A DNA stretch of 64,000 bases from Tetrahymena thermophila SB210 (taxonomy: Eukaryota; Ciliophora; Oligohymenophorea; Hymenostomatida; Tetrahymenidae): the NCBI RefSeq assembly GCF_000189635.1, contig NW_002476250.1, forward strand, positions 124,001 to 188,000. The letters are read 5' to 3'. Under the pieces are notes generated by a model. That model ran no database searches, had not been told where the DNA came from, and saw only the letters and a list, made by a program, of their open reading frames with translations. Shown piece by piece: positions 38,469-51,771 of the stretch. Positions within the stretch are counted from its first letter, which is position 1, and each line of letters opens with the position of its first letter. A program made the position numbers and the translations under genes.

Positions 38469-39037
38469 AACAAAAGACTTAATAAAAATTTAAAGCATTT
38501 TCTTCATATTTTAGTTTATTTGCTACACTAACTAACTAACTAACAAAATAACTAGAAAAAATATTTAAATCAAATAGTAAACACTATATAAAATAATTTA
38601 TACATAATTAGACTGTCAGTCAATCATGACATTTTTAAAAAATTAAGTTAACCATTTCAAATATGTAAATATAGGCTAAAACTAATGTATTTATATTCCT
38701 TTATTGAATAGCATTCAACTCTTATTACTCACTCTTAATTTAATATTTTTATATTTATTTGAAAATTATGTAAATAGAAAATATTTTAATTTATTTTGTA
38801 AAATATGTTCAATTTTTTCTGAAAAGTTTTTAAAATTTTTTCAACTCTTGAATAAAAAAAGATTAATGAAAATTATACATTTCTATTTTTTATTACCTTG
38901 CTTAAAATACACTAAAAGACTCATATTAAAATATCAAATATTTTAAATTAAAAACAAAAATTAGCTAACTATCATTGCAAATTATTTATTTAGAAAATAA
39001 ATATTTTTAAAACTTTCATTTGATAAAGCAGACTAGA
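38469..39037. other. Intergenic
   Basis: About 570 bp between two coiled-coil genes. An 80-codon frame at 38704-38946 is only Leu/Ile/Phe/Lys-rich A/T sequence and is not convincing. A short AACT run lies near 38530-38543. Confidence 0.5.
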
Positions 39038-39544
39038 ATGAATTAATAAAATAACACATAGATTTCCAACTTAGAATTATTTAAAGGAACTATTAGTGCA
39101 AGCAAAGAATTCTATTTAGAGAATATAAGTAGAAATAGTGAAAATTACCCAAGCGCTCACATTACTTTAAATGATTTAGAAAAGAATGAAAGAAAGAAAA
39201 AATACAAAGAAGCCGTCAAGAATATAAAAAAAGAACTGGATACCTTACTCAAAGAGAACACAGAATTATATAGATAACATAATTCAAAAGAATTCTACAT
39301 TAAAAAAAGTGAATAGCTATAAGAATATATTTATTGCTAGGAAGATATGATCAAATAAATTAATAAATTAGATAAATAAGAAGAAAATATTATTCAAAAA
39401 TGTGAAGATATAAATGAAAACTTACAACTAATTGACAGCATAAATAACATAACCAAAGAACAATAAAATTTAAAAGGAGTATTGAATTAAATTTAAAGAG
39501 AAAGTGAGAAATCTCTTTATCTTTTGAATAAAGAAAAAAATTGA
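39038..39544 (+). CDS. Small coiled-coil protein
   Basis: Single exon of 168 residues beginning MNQQNNTQISNLELFKG and ending in TGA. Residues 48-168 form a continuous charged helix with Leu/Ile at coiled-coil spacing (LKENTELYRQHNSKEFYIKK and following). I recognise no family. It follows another coiled-coil gene in the same orientation at 570 bp, but the two do not look like duplicates. Confidence 0.7.
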
Positions 39545-40952
39545 GGCAACTTAATTTATACTAATTAATATTAATAGATATATAAATTAATTTATCGTGT
39601 TTGTTTAAGAATATTTTATTTTTAAGTTAATTTATAAATATTTTATTAAATCTATTATTACATTTATTTATTTATTTTTTAAGATCACAATTAAAACATT
39701 AGCAAACTTTTTCTCAAATAATTATAATATAATTTCGATAATGATACTATAAATAATAAAATAACTATAGCTATATTTACTAGATAATAGTTAGCTAAAA
39801 TTAAATTATTAGCAGTGATCTATCTCTCAAAAAAATAATTACTTTTTGTCTCTAAGAAATATTCCTTAAAAATATTTAATAAAATAATTACTAAATTAAA
39901 ATATAAACATTATAATTACTTTATTAATTTAATACTAATAAGCAAAAATTGTTAAATTTATAATTTATTATAATAGTAAATATGTTTATAATTATTTAAA
40001 AGGTAAAGTTAAACAATAAACTACCTCAGTATTTAACATCAACTTTTTTGCATAAAATTTTTATTTATATTTTTAATTTAGTAAATGTTGATAAATAAAT
40101 ATTCATAATAGTCATAATAAAAATAAATAATAAATTATTATCGTTTATTATTGCTTTAAAACTATTATTCCATTAAAAAAGAAATGAATGAATTTTTAAA
40201 AGCTTTTAATTTAATAATCTAAAGCAAATCACCAAAATTAAATTTATATTTTAAAATAAAAAGTAAAATTCTTTTTTTTTGATTTGAAATTAGATCAATT
40301 TAATTTTAAGTTTAAAATATAAAATAAATAAATAATTTTATTTTTAAATATAATTTTCCTTTTTTAATACACAACTTTAAAAGATTTTTATGTTAAATAA
40401 TTTCCTTTTTTAATTTTTGTTAAAAATAATTACTTAAATAAAAATAAGAAAAAATAAATATTTTCCTTAAATTAAAAAAATTATTGTCAATGTTTGTTAA
40501 TATTTAATTAAAATGTTTTTATATACTTTAGAATGTCATTTATTTTTTATTTGATTTTAAATTTTAAATAGAACATGCTTCAAAGAAAATACAATTATAT
40601 ATAAACTAAGAATTTAATTTTTTTAAGGTTTATTTTAAAGTTTAATAATGTAATTATTATTTATTCATAAAATGTGTTTGAAGAAAATCTTTATAATTAG
40701 ATGTGATTTCATTTGCAACAATTAATTAATTAAGGGGAAATTTGCAATTATAAATAAAAATTTCTACATAAGTCAGTCATCTATCAATAACTTAAAAGTA
40801 GAAGAATTAAAAAGTTAGTAAACATTTGTTTAAATAAACGATAAATAAATAAATAATTAGTTAAAAATAGGCATAAATTTTCTAAGAATAAGAAGCTTCT
40901 TAAGGTAAATTTTAGATAGATAAGATAAAGCGAAATACCTTAGCTCTTGGCG
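39545..40952. other. Intergenic
   Basis: About 1.4 kb of very A/T-rich DNA. It includes an extended low-complexity zone from 39880 to 40520. No coding signal is seen. Confidence 0.55.
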
Positions 40953-43900
40953 ATGAACAAATACACTTTATTGTTTAATAACCCTATTTAAGAGAACCAG
41001 TACAGGAGTTACATCACTATTGAAAGAGGCAAGTCGTTAAAAATGATAGTTACTTTACAAGCTTTTAATGAGTTGATAATATTTTCAACAGTATTTTATT
41101 ATTTTTTAGCTGGTAAAAATAACTTTGGAGGAGCATTAGATTATGTGATTTATTAGTTTGTCGTCTTTATTTTAAATGCTCTTATTTCTATTATGATGCA
41201 GTATAAGTTCATTAGTTTTGGAATGAGTCTTTATGCCTTTATTTTCGTTCATACTATCAGAGTTACTGTAACGCTCTACATTCCTGGATTTTTTAATCAC
41301 ACACTTTAATTTTTCGGACAGTTTCAGTATGGATACAGCGTTTTTTTAATAATTATTGTTTTGACATTTTCTTTCCATTTTTTATTTAAGGCAGCTATCA
41401 TTTTATCTTTGAATTCTGTTGTTTTTTTTCTTTACGAATATGAATATAATAACTTCTATACGATGACTTTTATATCTTCCGTTCTCTGCTACAAAGTATT
41501 TACTGACGAAAGAATTTTTAGAGAAGACTTTTTAATCAAATAAAAAATGGAAAAGTGGATGCTCATTATTGATAAAGTGATTCCTTCTTCTGTTTTTATT
41601 ACAAAATTCAATCCAAGAGAAGAAACTATAGAACTCTCTTAGTCAAACTAAAAAGCAAAGAACTAATTCGAAGTTAAGAATAGCGAATAATTGTAAACCT
41701 TTATGGCTAAAACTTTTCTTGATAAAAATAGTGAAGCAACTTTAATTCTCAACAATTCGACTTAGCCCAACAATTTAAAAAAGAAGATAAGGACTCTCAT
41801 TGAAAGAGAAAAGATAAATAACTAAAAAAAGCTTTATTAAAAAAGAATTTAAGACAATGTATAAAAAATGAAATCGATTGGCGATATCAATTCTCATAAT
41901 AACAATAATAAGATTCTCTAACAGGCAAATACAATTACAAATATGCTTAACTTTAAGAATAGAAGTAGAATAGATAGCAAAAATTCTGTTTTCACTGATT
42001 AGCAAACACCTTACTCCCTTGAAAACTCAAGGAAAATTTCAAATAACGGAAATCAAAATATGAATAATATTCCATTACCATTTCGTAATCTGGTAATGAA
42101 GAACAAAAGAAATAAAGAAAGCTATGGAAATATAGATGAAGTAAATAAAAATAATAGTTTACCTCTTCTAGCTTAAAATCAAATAAACGAAAATCTAGAG
42201 TAAGAAAATCTAAATAACAGTTATACAAGTTAGCCTGTGCAAAGGAAAGGCAGGAGAATGAGAACAATTAGAAATAGGCAGTATATCATTAAAAACTAAG
42301 AAAACCCTTCTTAAAATAGCAATTAAATTTCTGAAAATATCAATAACAACAATTTTATTTTAGGTAAATATTCCAAATTAATTTATTATTTTAATATTTT
42401 TATTCTATTGGCATTCATTTTTTTAGTTATTTTTGAGAGAAAATGTTTTAAAATATGAAAAAATGTAGTAAAAATAAATTAAATTAAAGAAGTTAAGTTT
42501 ATTTTTGTTACCAATTAATAAATAATTAGAAATTTTTATACTTAAATAATTTTTTTTGTCTTTTTTTCTTTATTAAAATAGTTTTTTTAACTTAAAATGT
42601 AAAATAAATATAGGATATTATCGAAAAGATGAATTATCGGAACAGTAGACTTTTTCTATAAAACTTTATAGCTATTATCTCGAGGAAATATACGTAATAG
42701 TTGTTATTGATGAGGAATCTTATGAATAGAAAATGATTAGAGAAAAGAATAAATTAAGAGAATTTTAGCTAAATTCTATAAGATTTGTCAATGAGCTAAG
42801 TTAACAAGCAAAGAATATGTTTGCTGAGCTAAGAAACTTGTAAATCTCTTATATCAATTTAGATAATTCCTAGAAAGAAAGTGTTGTTGAATTGAAAGAA
42901 TAAAATTTGAAGGCAATCAACTATTGCTTTGCAATTATAAATAACATTGACAACCACATCATTAGTAACAGCTATATCCCTACAAATATAGTTGAAGAAG
43001 ATATCAAAGAAATTGATTTAAACTAGCTGATAAGTAATTTATTGCAAGTATTGTAAATACATAAAGATGAAAAGAACCTAAAATGTGTAATATACAATAT
43101 CTATAAAGAGAGGCTATAGTCGTCATCTAAATACTTGACTTAGCTCCTTTACAATATTTTAAATCTTAGTTTTCAAATTTGCGCTGACCAAGGACTTGTG
43201 CAAATAGAAATCAAAGAGGTCAACAAAACATTTTATACATCTTACATTGAATTTTGTATTAAACATACACTTAAAGATGATCTATTTAGCATATTCAATT
43301 TCAATGAAGATTAAAAACTCATCTTTGAAACATCTAAAAAGCTTCTTGAATTTATTAGTCCCTATAGCAAATTTTTCATTAAGCAAAGAAAAAATTTCTA
43401 TGCCTAAATAAAATTCTATTTATATAAGGATTTAAATGAAATCAACGTATTTAATAGAACTAGATAGACTATGCTGTAATATACTCTCAAAGGAAACGAA
43501 GGAAATCACTTGATTGAATAAGAAGAATGTTTAAGTGAAGACTTGTCAATCGACTTTGATGATGTTTGTGCAAACAAGATGGGCTCACATAAAGAGACAA
43601 ACAAGAATACAAGAAACGCTTTAAGGACCTATACTACCTAGAGATAAAACACAGATTAACAAACAAAATTAACTTAAGAATAAACAGATGAGGATATACG
43701 TCAAAGAAAAGATACTTATTTAAGTCAGTAGAGTAGATGTGCTCCACAAATTACTTCTAGTGTATTTGTTGAAGGAATCTCTGGGTATAAAATACCTTTT
43801 GGAAAATTATTTGCTGAATAACAAAAAGAGAATCAGTACTAAGTGAAATAGTAAATGCAATATCATCATAATGATGATTAAGAAGGAATTTCAGATGACT

Positions 43901-44550
43901 ATGAATGTGATGAAGATCAAGAAGAGACATCAAAAGTTGAAGATTTTAACACAAACCGTTAAATTGAAACTAAAGTATACAGATAAAGAAATAGTAATAA
44001 TAAAAAACTAGGTAAAATGCAAAGAGATTAAGATTCTAGTAAAGAATAAAGTGAAGAAAATAAGATAGAAAATGATGAATAATCTCAAAATGTATCAAAA
44101 AAGAGATTCTCTTCTCGCTTGGATACCAGGAATACTTCTCAGAGATCTCAATATAATATAAGATCAAAAAAGAATTCATGTTTCAATGAAAATAATAATG
44201 AAGCAAACTAGCTTTATTTCCATGAAAGATAAATTTCGTCTGCAATAAGAGAAGATGATGAAGAAATTACATTAACAAAATCAAATAATTCTAACTTTAA
44301 TCAACTAAAAATTATATAAAACGATGACATGCAAAATAACAGTGAATTTGAAAACAAGCATAAAATGACACCTGAATAATTTAATTCTCCATCAACTTCT
44401 ATTCATACAGACTTCATTCATGAAAACAAAGATGAGATAAAAGAAATTATTTAAATTTAAAATTCAAAACTAAAGTATAAAGAAAAATCCATTTTTTAAA
44501 GTAGATATAACAAAGATAATGAAGCCAAAAATTTATTATCAGAATAGTGA
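40953..44550 (+). CDS. Membrane protein resembling a degenerate sensor histidine kinase
   Basis: Two exons (40953-42363 and 42614-44550) give 1115 residues ending in TGA. Residues 28-190 contain five or six hydrophobic membrane segments (for example ELIIFSTVFYYFLAG, QFVVFILNALISI and VFLIIIVLTFSF). A disordered N/K-rich linker follows to about 470. After it comes a segment ordered like the input and dimerisation region of ciliate histidine kinases: YVIVVIDEESYEQKMIREKN, then LNSIRFVNELSQQ near 524-534. The usual phospho-acceptor motif is FSHELRTPL, so Asn 530 sits where the His should be. Near 645-665, QLLYNILNLSFQICADQG resembles an N-box without its catalytic Asn. The last 330 residues are disordered, acidic and Ser-rich. 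If the homology is right, this is a pseudokinase. Otherwise it is a ciliate membrane protein of unknown function. Confidence 0.72.
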
Positions 44551-45414
44551 CATAAATTACTATATATGATATTATTTTAAATAAGTTATAAATATAAACA
44601 AATAAACAAATAAACAAACAATAAACAAACAAACATTATTATTTCTTATTTATTGTCTCTTTATTTATATAATTTTATACATTACTAAAATATTTTATTG
44701 CCATAATTTAATTTTAAATATTGAGATATTATTAATATATTATATAAAATTATGACACACAATTTAACAGTGAACTACAAACAACCAAAAAATGATCCCT
44801 GAATAATTTAATTCTTCACAAAATATTATTTTTTGAGATTCCTTTGATAACAAAGATGAAATAAAAAAGAATTTATTCAATTTAAGATACAAAATAAAAG
44901 TATAAAGAAAATTAAACTAAAAATTTATTATCATACTATACATCAAACACTTTATACAATACTATTTTAAGTAAATTAAAAACATAACAAAAAATAAAAA
45001 TTATTATTATTATTATTATTTAATCTGTCTTTGTATTAAATTAATTTTATACATAGCTAAAATATTTTTTTTCATCATAATTTTATTATAAAAATTGATC
45101 AAAGAAGAAACAAAAAGCTTGGAAAAAAAATACTTATTTTTACAATATGAGAAAACTGGTAAAAAATAATATTTCCTCAAAATATCTCACAAAATTTAAA
45201 TTTACTAAAATTGATTAAGTGAGTTAAATGAATCTAAATATGTAAGAGTAATCAACTTAATATTTTGAATCGGAATCTGTAAAATAAAATAATCACCTGA
45301 ATTTAAAGAAATTCTTTAATTGATGTTTACTAATTTCCTAAATAAATTAAAATAAATAGTTAATATCTTCTCAAAATAATAAGTTAGGAAAGAGGAATAC
45401 TGAAATTTATCTAT
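44551..45414. other. Intergenic, mostly a decayed copy of the upstream 3' end
   Basis: This interval holds AAAC/AAAT microsatellites near 44590-44635, a diverged duplicate of the preceding gene's end (entered separately) and an ATT repeat at 45002-45019. An ATG at 45147 opens only a short frame. Confidence 0.6.
44745..45095 (+). pseudogene. Decayed tandem copy of the 3' end of the kinase-like gene
   Basis: This block aligns, with many small gaps, to 44320-44745, which is the last 230 coding bases plus 3' UTR of the preceding gene. Anchors are an 18-nt identity (CCTGAATAATTTAATTCT) at 44371-44388 and 44798-44815. Another is the AACAAAGATGA stretch near 44425 and 44849, and ACTAAAATATTTT-type sequence near 44683 and 45057 extends the match. 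The offset is steady at about 425 and 375 bp, consistent with a direct duplication that has lost bases. The copy carries in-frame TGA codons and no start, so it is non-functional. Confidence 0.7.
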
Positions 45415-48400
45415 ATGAAAAGACTAACATCTCTTTTAGTAATTCATTTTTTTATTTTAGTTTCAAAAGTGTTGTGCTAACAGCCTTCCAGCTAATGTGA
45501 TCTACAAATTAATTAACTAATTCAAGGTATTCAAGGTCCTTTATGCTCTAGTTAAGGATATATTTCAAATTTTAAATTAGATATACTCAGTAAATAAAAT
45601 TTTGTTAATTATGGATTTTCCTTTTGGATTAATCCACAATTAAATCCTACACCTTCAAGTAAAAATCAAATAATTGGGGTTGTGCATTCTGTCACAGATT
45701 TAAATTCTTTTAAAGACCCATATTTAGCTTTAAAGATAGACTAAAACACAATAATATCTGTTGTGTTTTTTTCAAATGGTAAAAAAATGATACTCATCAA
45801 TTCAAGTTAATTAAGAAATAACTAATGGAATTATATATTAGTCACAGTTTCATAAATTGGCACTAACAACCTAAGAGTAGCAATTATTTATAATTCAATA
45901 AGTAATATTTAACAGTAGTAAGTGTCCTAAATCGATTTCTCAACTTCTGGATAACAATTAAGATTAACTCTACTTTCTCGCTTTGATAGTGATTGTTTAT
46001 AAAGTAGTATTGGTGGATTCTTTTTTATTTAGAATATATAAACAAATGAATTAAATTGGGAATCCTCAATTTTTAATTACTTTTTGTAAGGTGGACTATT
46101 ACCTTCTTAAATTGTTGCATGGTATTCCACTAAGTTCTAGGATAATACTTCTGTAATACCTGATCTTTCAGGAAATCTTAGATATCTAATTTCATAAGTA
46201 AATTGATTTTTTAAATTTTTATTTTAATAAAAGCTCAAATCAAATTAATTTTTTTATAATATCTATTAGCCTTCTCCATCAGCATAGTATTTACTTAATT
46301 ACTCGATTGGATAATCATAGAGTAGTCTTATTACCTTTTAAGACTAATGGTGGTAATATAGTAAACAAGATTAAGATATATAAAATAATTTTATGATAAG
46401 CTTTTAGATTTAGCCAAATTCTTCAAAAGATACTTAATACTTAGTAATCTCTGCAATTAATGTTAATAACATTGTATTTGATTTATATTATATATTTAAC
46501 TCAAAATTTCAATAATATTAACTTATACATAACAGTGGCTAATAAAATATTATTTATTCTTCTTCGATTATTAGTGATAGTAACTGGACTAGAATTTTAA
46601 TAAAAATCTATTTCGATCCTACCCTGAATTAGCATGTAATATACGTTGAAGAAAATGACATATCTTAACCAGTGTAAAATAATGTAAATCCATTTTTCTA
46701 ATTTACAGTTTTTAAATTAAATTTAAAATTTATTTAGAATTTCTCTTTTTAGAGTCTTTAGAATTAGAAAAACTCAACTGTCTATTATGTAGGATTCGGA
46801 TATAATCCTTATTTTAAAAATTTTGTAATAACTTAAGGCGCTTTTACTTCTAGTTCAAATAATTCAGTTTTCAAACCTTAGAATTGCTAATATCTCAGCT
46901 AATGTTCAAGTATATTGAATTAATTCTCTAAATATTTTACAAAACGAATTTATTTTTATTAGGTATTTAAGGTATTTTAGGATCTTAAAATGAGTATTGT
47001 AAATCTTGTATTTATGGTAGTTATTTCGATGGAAGTAGCATGAAATGTATGAATACTTGTCCATCTAACAAATAACAATTAAATGGAGAATGCATTTCAT
47101 CTATGTTTAACTGGTATTGTAAGGTAAAAAAAAAATTTATATAATACCTAAAAAGATAAAACTTTTGTTATTTTTAAGAATAAAAATTTATAATAACCAT
47201 TATTTTATTTTTAAACATCATTTTATTGTTAATTGAGAAATAGTTTATGGAGCTTAATTTTATCTAAAAACTATTTTTTAAAAATTAAATTCAAGTATTT
47301 TAAAGTCTAAGAATTTATAGATTGGAATATTGATATTAATTAAATATATAAAAAAAGGAGTATGATTTATTAAAAAATAAATGCTTACAGTGTAATGAAG
47401 GTAGAATTTTTAATTCTGATTAGAGCTATTGTTAGTGCTAGCAAGGATTTTTCGATGATAGGTTACAAAGTATTTGTTAATAGCAATTTCGACATAAAAG
47501 TATTTATAAAGGGCAATTTAATTTTTTAGCAAATAAAAATAATTTAAGTGTTTGCAACTCATAAATTTATACAACTAATACGAAATATACTTGTACATTA
47601 AATAATTAATTTTCTCAAAAAGGATAAATAATAACTTCAGTAGTCGGTATTGATCTTAAGACATAAGATAAATCTTAAAGTATAATTTACTAAGTCAGTG
47701 GTTATTTTTAGCAGCAAAATTTTGTCATTCAAATTGTTATTAATGATTAATAGCTCATATTAAATGAATTTGTCATCGAATATATGATAATTTAAGATCA
47801 ATATCTTTATTAAACAAATAATTTATCATTAGATTTCACAGTCTAAAAATATAAATCTTTTAACACTACTTTAACATTAAATCAAAATTTTATTGATCAG
47901 TACTCCATAGCAATATTTTTGTCTGGAGCTACAATTCTCCCAGCTCCTAATGGATAAACTGATGCAGCAAGCTCATAAATCAGCTCAAAATTTAATCATA
48001 ATACAGTTTTATAATCAACACAGTAGATATTTAACTTAGAATTTACTGTTAGCTAAAGAATTTAAACACTTTAATACTAGATTCTTTATTTCCCTAATAA
48101 GCCAAATTATAACTATGAAATAGATTTAACTTAGCCTATGGATGCCGTGTTACAAACCTAAAATCAAGATATATCATATTCACCACTTTTTTAATATTAA
48201 TATGTATTTTAATAACCATTTAGCTTTAATGATCTCTTTATTTTTGGTATAAGCACGTTCAACTTTTCATATCCAAAAAGTTATTAAACAAATATTAATT
48301 AATTTACATACTCTTTTTATAATACAAATTTTTAATTACAGCCTTTAAGTATCAGTAATTAAAATGGATAAGATTTATAATTGTATACTTAATAATAATA

Positions 48401-50369
48401 GATCACTTCAGTCAATATTAGCTTGACTACTAAAAATTCTAACTTTATTATTAGTAACTTTACTCTGAGTCTAGCTTCTTCTTTTACTAAATGCTCTAAA
48501 AATTGTCTTTCATGTTATGAAAGTCCTGAAATGTGCTCTTCATGTAGTAACCCATTGATGGATATTAGTTTTCCTTATTGCACTAAATGCCTACCAAATT
48601 ATGTAAGCATTGGAGCTTTATAATGTAGATTTGGTTAAAAATGTGGATCTGTAAACTAATAAGTCATTTACAATTGCAAACAGTGCAATCCTTATTCTAG
48701 AGAGGCGCTATGCTAGTAATGTGTAGATGGATATGAGCCAAATTAATATTACTCTTCTTGTGTCAAAATTTAGTAAGGCTCCAATTAAACAAGTTGTCAT
48801 GTTACATGCAAAACTTGTTTCGATTCGGATTTCAATAGCTGTTAAACTTGTTCTTCTTCTCAAAATAATATTTTGATTTCAGGAACATGTTATTGCAACT
48901 TCTTTTCTTACAGGTTTAAATTAACTCCAGCTTGTTCAGTAATAAATTTTTTAATATTTAAATTTCTTACCATTTTCTACCAATTATAATTATTAAAACA
49001 GGAAAGTAATATTTTAGAAATAGTGTTTAAATTTGAATATATTCTGATATCGCTTTTAGTTCTTTTTTCTATCACTTAGACAATTTTACAAGAGACTTAT
49101 CATTTGTTATGGAAATATATCGAAATAACACAAATTATAAGTAGCTTTTTTTATTTCAATACATATGGACTTACTCTTCTAGACTTTGTATATAGGCTAG
49201 CTTATTTATACAATCTATCACCTATCTTCCCTAACCCATTCAACATATCTATCCTGAACAATCAAAATTTTGAAACTCTTTTAAATGCTTTTGGTTAAAA
49301 CACTCCAAGTAGATTCATAGCTAACTATAAATCTTCCTAGATCACTTAAAATATCATTCCTACATTTCTTTTTTATGCATACTTATTATTTTTAGTAATG
49401 ATTAAGTAATTTACATTATTTAGAACCCGCAAAAGTGCTTCCTTTTTTGAGGGATTTAAGGACAGGTAATTATTATTAATTAATTAAAATAAATATTTTT
49501 TTAAATTTAAATTAAAAAAAATAAGGATTTTAAATGTATTTTTTTTTGGCTTTTTCTTTTAAAGCTAAGAGTTGATGATGCTAATATTGATGAATTTTTC
49601 TAGGCTCTAAGAAAGCTAATCTCTTTCATATCAAGATTTAGTTTTAGCCTTAATCCTAATCGTTATATTACTATCAGTGCTTTTCTTATTTTTCTTTAAA
49701 ATAAAAAGTATATTAATAAGAAAACCCATAATTGAATTTGTTGGAACAATAAATTAAATTAAAAAATATACTTTGTATTGGCCAGCTTTAAGAATAGTTT
49801 GCAAATTTGTTGGGTCGACTTTACTAATATTTTTATAGGCTAATCCTAAAGCATAAGCTAGTATAATCATAATATATGGATTAGAGTACGCCTATTTTTA
49901 TATCACAAAACCATACAAAAATTAATAAACTTAAATACATATTTAAAGATATGAAATAATTTTGTTAGTGAATGTGCTACTGATGTGCTTGATTTTATTA
50001 ATTGATAACTCCTCTTTTTCTTAAGTAGGATAAGTAATTTTGGTAATATTAACTATAGCTTAGCTTATACACATATAAATTCTATAGTTTTTATTAATCT
50101 TATATTAATTTAGTTCCAACTCATCAAAAGTGTGGAAAAAATGCTAATTATATTTGATAAAACTGAATATTCTCGAGTTGAACAATTAATAATAAAATCC
50201 TAACACAAACTTATCAGATTTATCAATGGAACTTTAGAATAATTTGAGCATAATAAATAATACAATTTTAGATGAGGATTTCAAATAATAAAACATCCAA
50301 GTACAATGGCAAGTGAACCCAATCAATGCATTCAATAAAAAACATATGACCAATAAAAATTAACAGTGA
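45415..50369 (+). CDS. Secreted/membrane protein with LamG-like and cysteine-rich regions
   Basis: Five exons (45415-46197, 46270-46909, 46963-47123, 47358-49465, 49565-50369) give 1498 residues ending in TGA. A signal peptide is visible (KRLTSLLVIHFFILVSKVLC). Residues 45-215 resemble a concanavalin/LamG fold: YGFSFWINPQLNP, then QWNYILVTVSQIG and GGFFFIQN. Cys-rich stretches follow near 475-580 (NEYCKSCIYGSYFDG and KCLQCNEGR) and 900-1070 (CSKNCLSCYESPEMCSSCS and following). They have the Cx2C spacing of furin-like or growth-factor-receptor repeats. About ten hydrophobic segments lie between 1070 and 1420, ending in a short cytosolic tail. This architecture is common in large Tetrahymena surface-protein families. 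It probably sits in the plasma membrane with a long extracellular part. The ligand is unknown, and there is no kinase domain. Confidence 0.85.
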
Positions 50370-50715
50370 TAAATTTGAATTACCTTAAAAAATTTCATTT
50401 TAAAAAATAAAAACATAAGAAATAATTATTTTTTATCAAAAATAAATTTACAAACAAACCATATTACTAAAAAATAAAATAAGACTTATAAACCCTACAT
50501 TTTAAAGGATATCAAGCATTCTATAATCATAATAGCTTTATTCAAGAAAAATATATTTTTTTAAAATTATTATTAAATTTTAATGAGTTTATATATAATG
50601 AATGTGTGTCTAGTTATTCAAATTTTTATAAATTCTAAAAATAAAATTAATTTTAAAACAATAAATAACACACAATCTTTTATATGACTAGTCTACTTAT
50701 TAATGATAATATACT
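50370..50715. other. Intergenic between convergent genes
   Basis: About 350 bp of A/T-rich DNA shared by the 3' ends of the cysteine-rich protein gene and TFB4. I see nothing else. Confidence 0.5.
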
Positions 50716-51771
50716 TCACTATTTACAATTTATGCAAACTTCATTACTTTCTTCATTTTATTTACAATACAAGAAAAGACAATCTGAGCATACATAAGCT
50801 ATATCGGAATCCATAGGTGTATTATGACAAGAACAGTTTACACGAAACTGTACTTTTTCATTAATAGCAGGACGAAAAACTGGATTTTTGGTTAATTATT
50901 ATTCTGGTTTGGCTAACATATCACCACTAGTAAGCATTAGTATTGAAATGTAATTAAATAAGTCAAAGGGATTGATAGAAACTCTTGCACTGGAGCTACT
51001 TTAACTTTTTTTATCTTCCTTTTTATCATCTTTTTTTTAGTCTTTTCTATCATCCTTTTTCTCTTCTTTTTTTTCATCATTTATTTTTAAATAGAATCCT
51101 TATGTCAAAGAGCATAACTGTTTTAGATAATCCTATGTGTTATCAGATAAGTTAGCTTCAGGAATCTCAAACACAAATATCTTTACTTTATGTTTAATAG
51201 CTGTTTCTATTGCACTCATTAAGTTAATGTAAGAACTTGAATGAATTTCGGAAACAGTAAACATTAAAATGGAAGAATAATATTTTTCATTTTCAATTTA
51301 ATTAGCAAGTTTTTTTTCTAACTAAATTCCAACTTTATTTATTTTGCAAAGTGATTGCGTTAATGCAGGGATGAGTCTTGAATAATTGATGTTATCAGCC
51401 ATATTTTGCTGCATAAATTCAATGGTCCTCTTTTGAATTCTTGCTTGAATCTCTGAGTAATCTAGATTATCAATTCTATTTTAATCACTATCCTCATCCT
51501 TAGAAATATTAGAATTTATAGGAAAAATCATTTTTGACTCCCTTGAGTTTGTTAAGTAAATGTAGGCACTATTATATATACTTTTAATCAGATGTGAATT
51601 TAAAGTTTAAGAAACTAGAACGAGCAAACCCTCTATACCAAGCTGTTTTTTTTGTAACCAAAAACATGTATTCAAATCCACAATTAAATAGAGATTATTT
51701 CCTTTATACTATCTCATTTTTACATATGGATTATCTTAATCAGACTTATTAACAGATCCCCTTGAGCTCAT
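50716..51771 (-). CDS. TFB4: TFIIH core subunit p34/TFB4
   Basis: Single exon of 351 residues from ATG at 51771 to TGA at 50718-50716. This subunit scaffolds the TFIIH core for transcription initiation and nucleotide excision repair. The N-terminus has the von Willebrand A-like start NNLYLIVDLNTCFWLQ, near residue 26. Next come SSILMFTVSEIHSSSYINLM and KVKIFVFEIPEANLSDN, then DYLKQLCSLTQGFYLKI. The C-terminus holds the family's zinc cluster VNCSCHNTPMDSDIAYVCSD followed by CLFLYC and CINCK. A Lys/Asp/Glu-rich insertion (EEKKDDRKDQKKDDKKEDKK) between the two parts is unusual. It sits where other species have a short loop. Confidence 0.94.

Noticed and set aside
38704-38946. 80-codon Leu/Phe/Lys-rich frame
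   Set aside because: This is A/T composition read as hydrophobic residues; the flanking genes have quite different codon texture.
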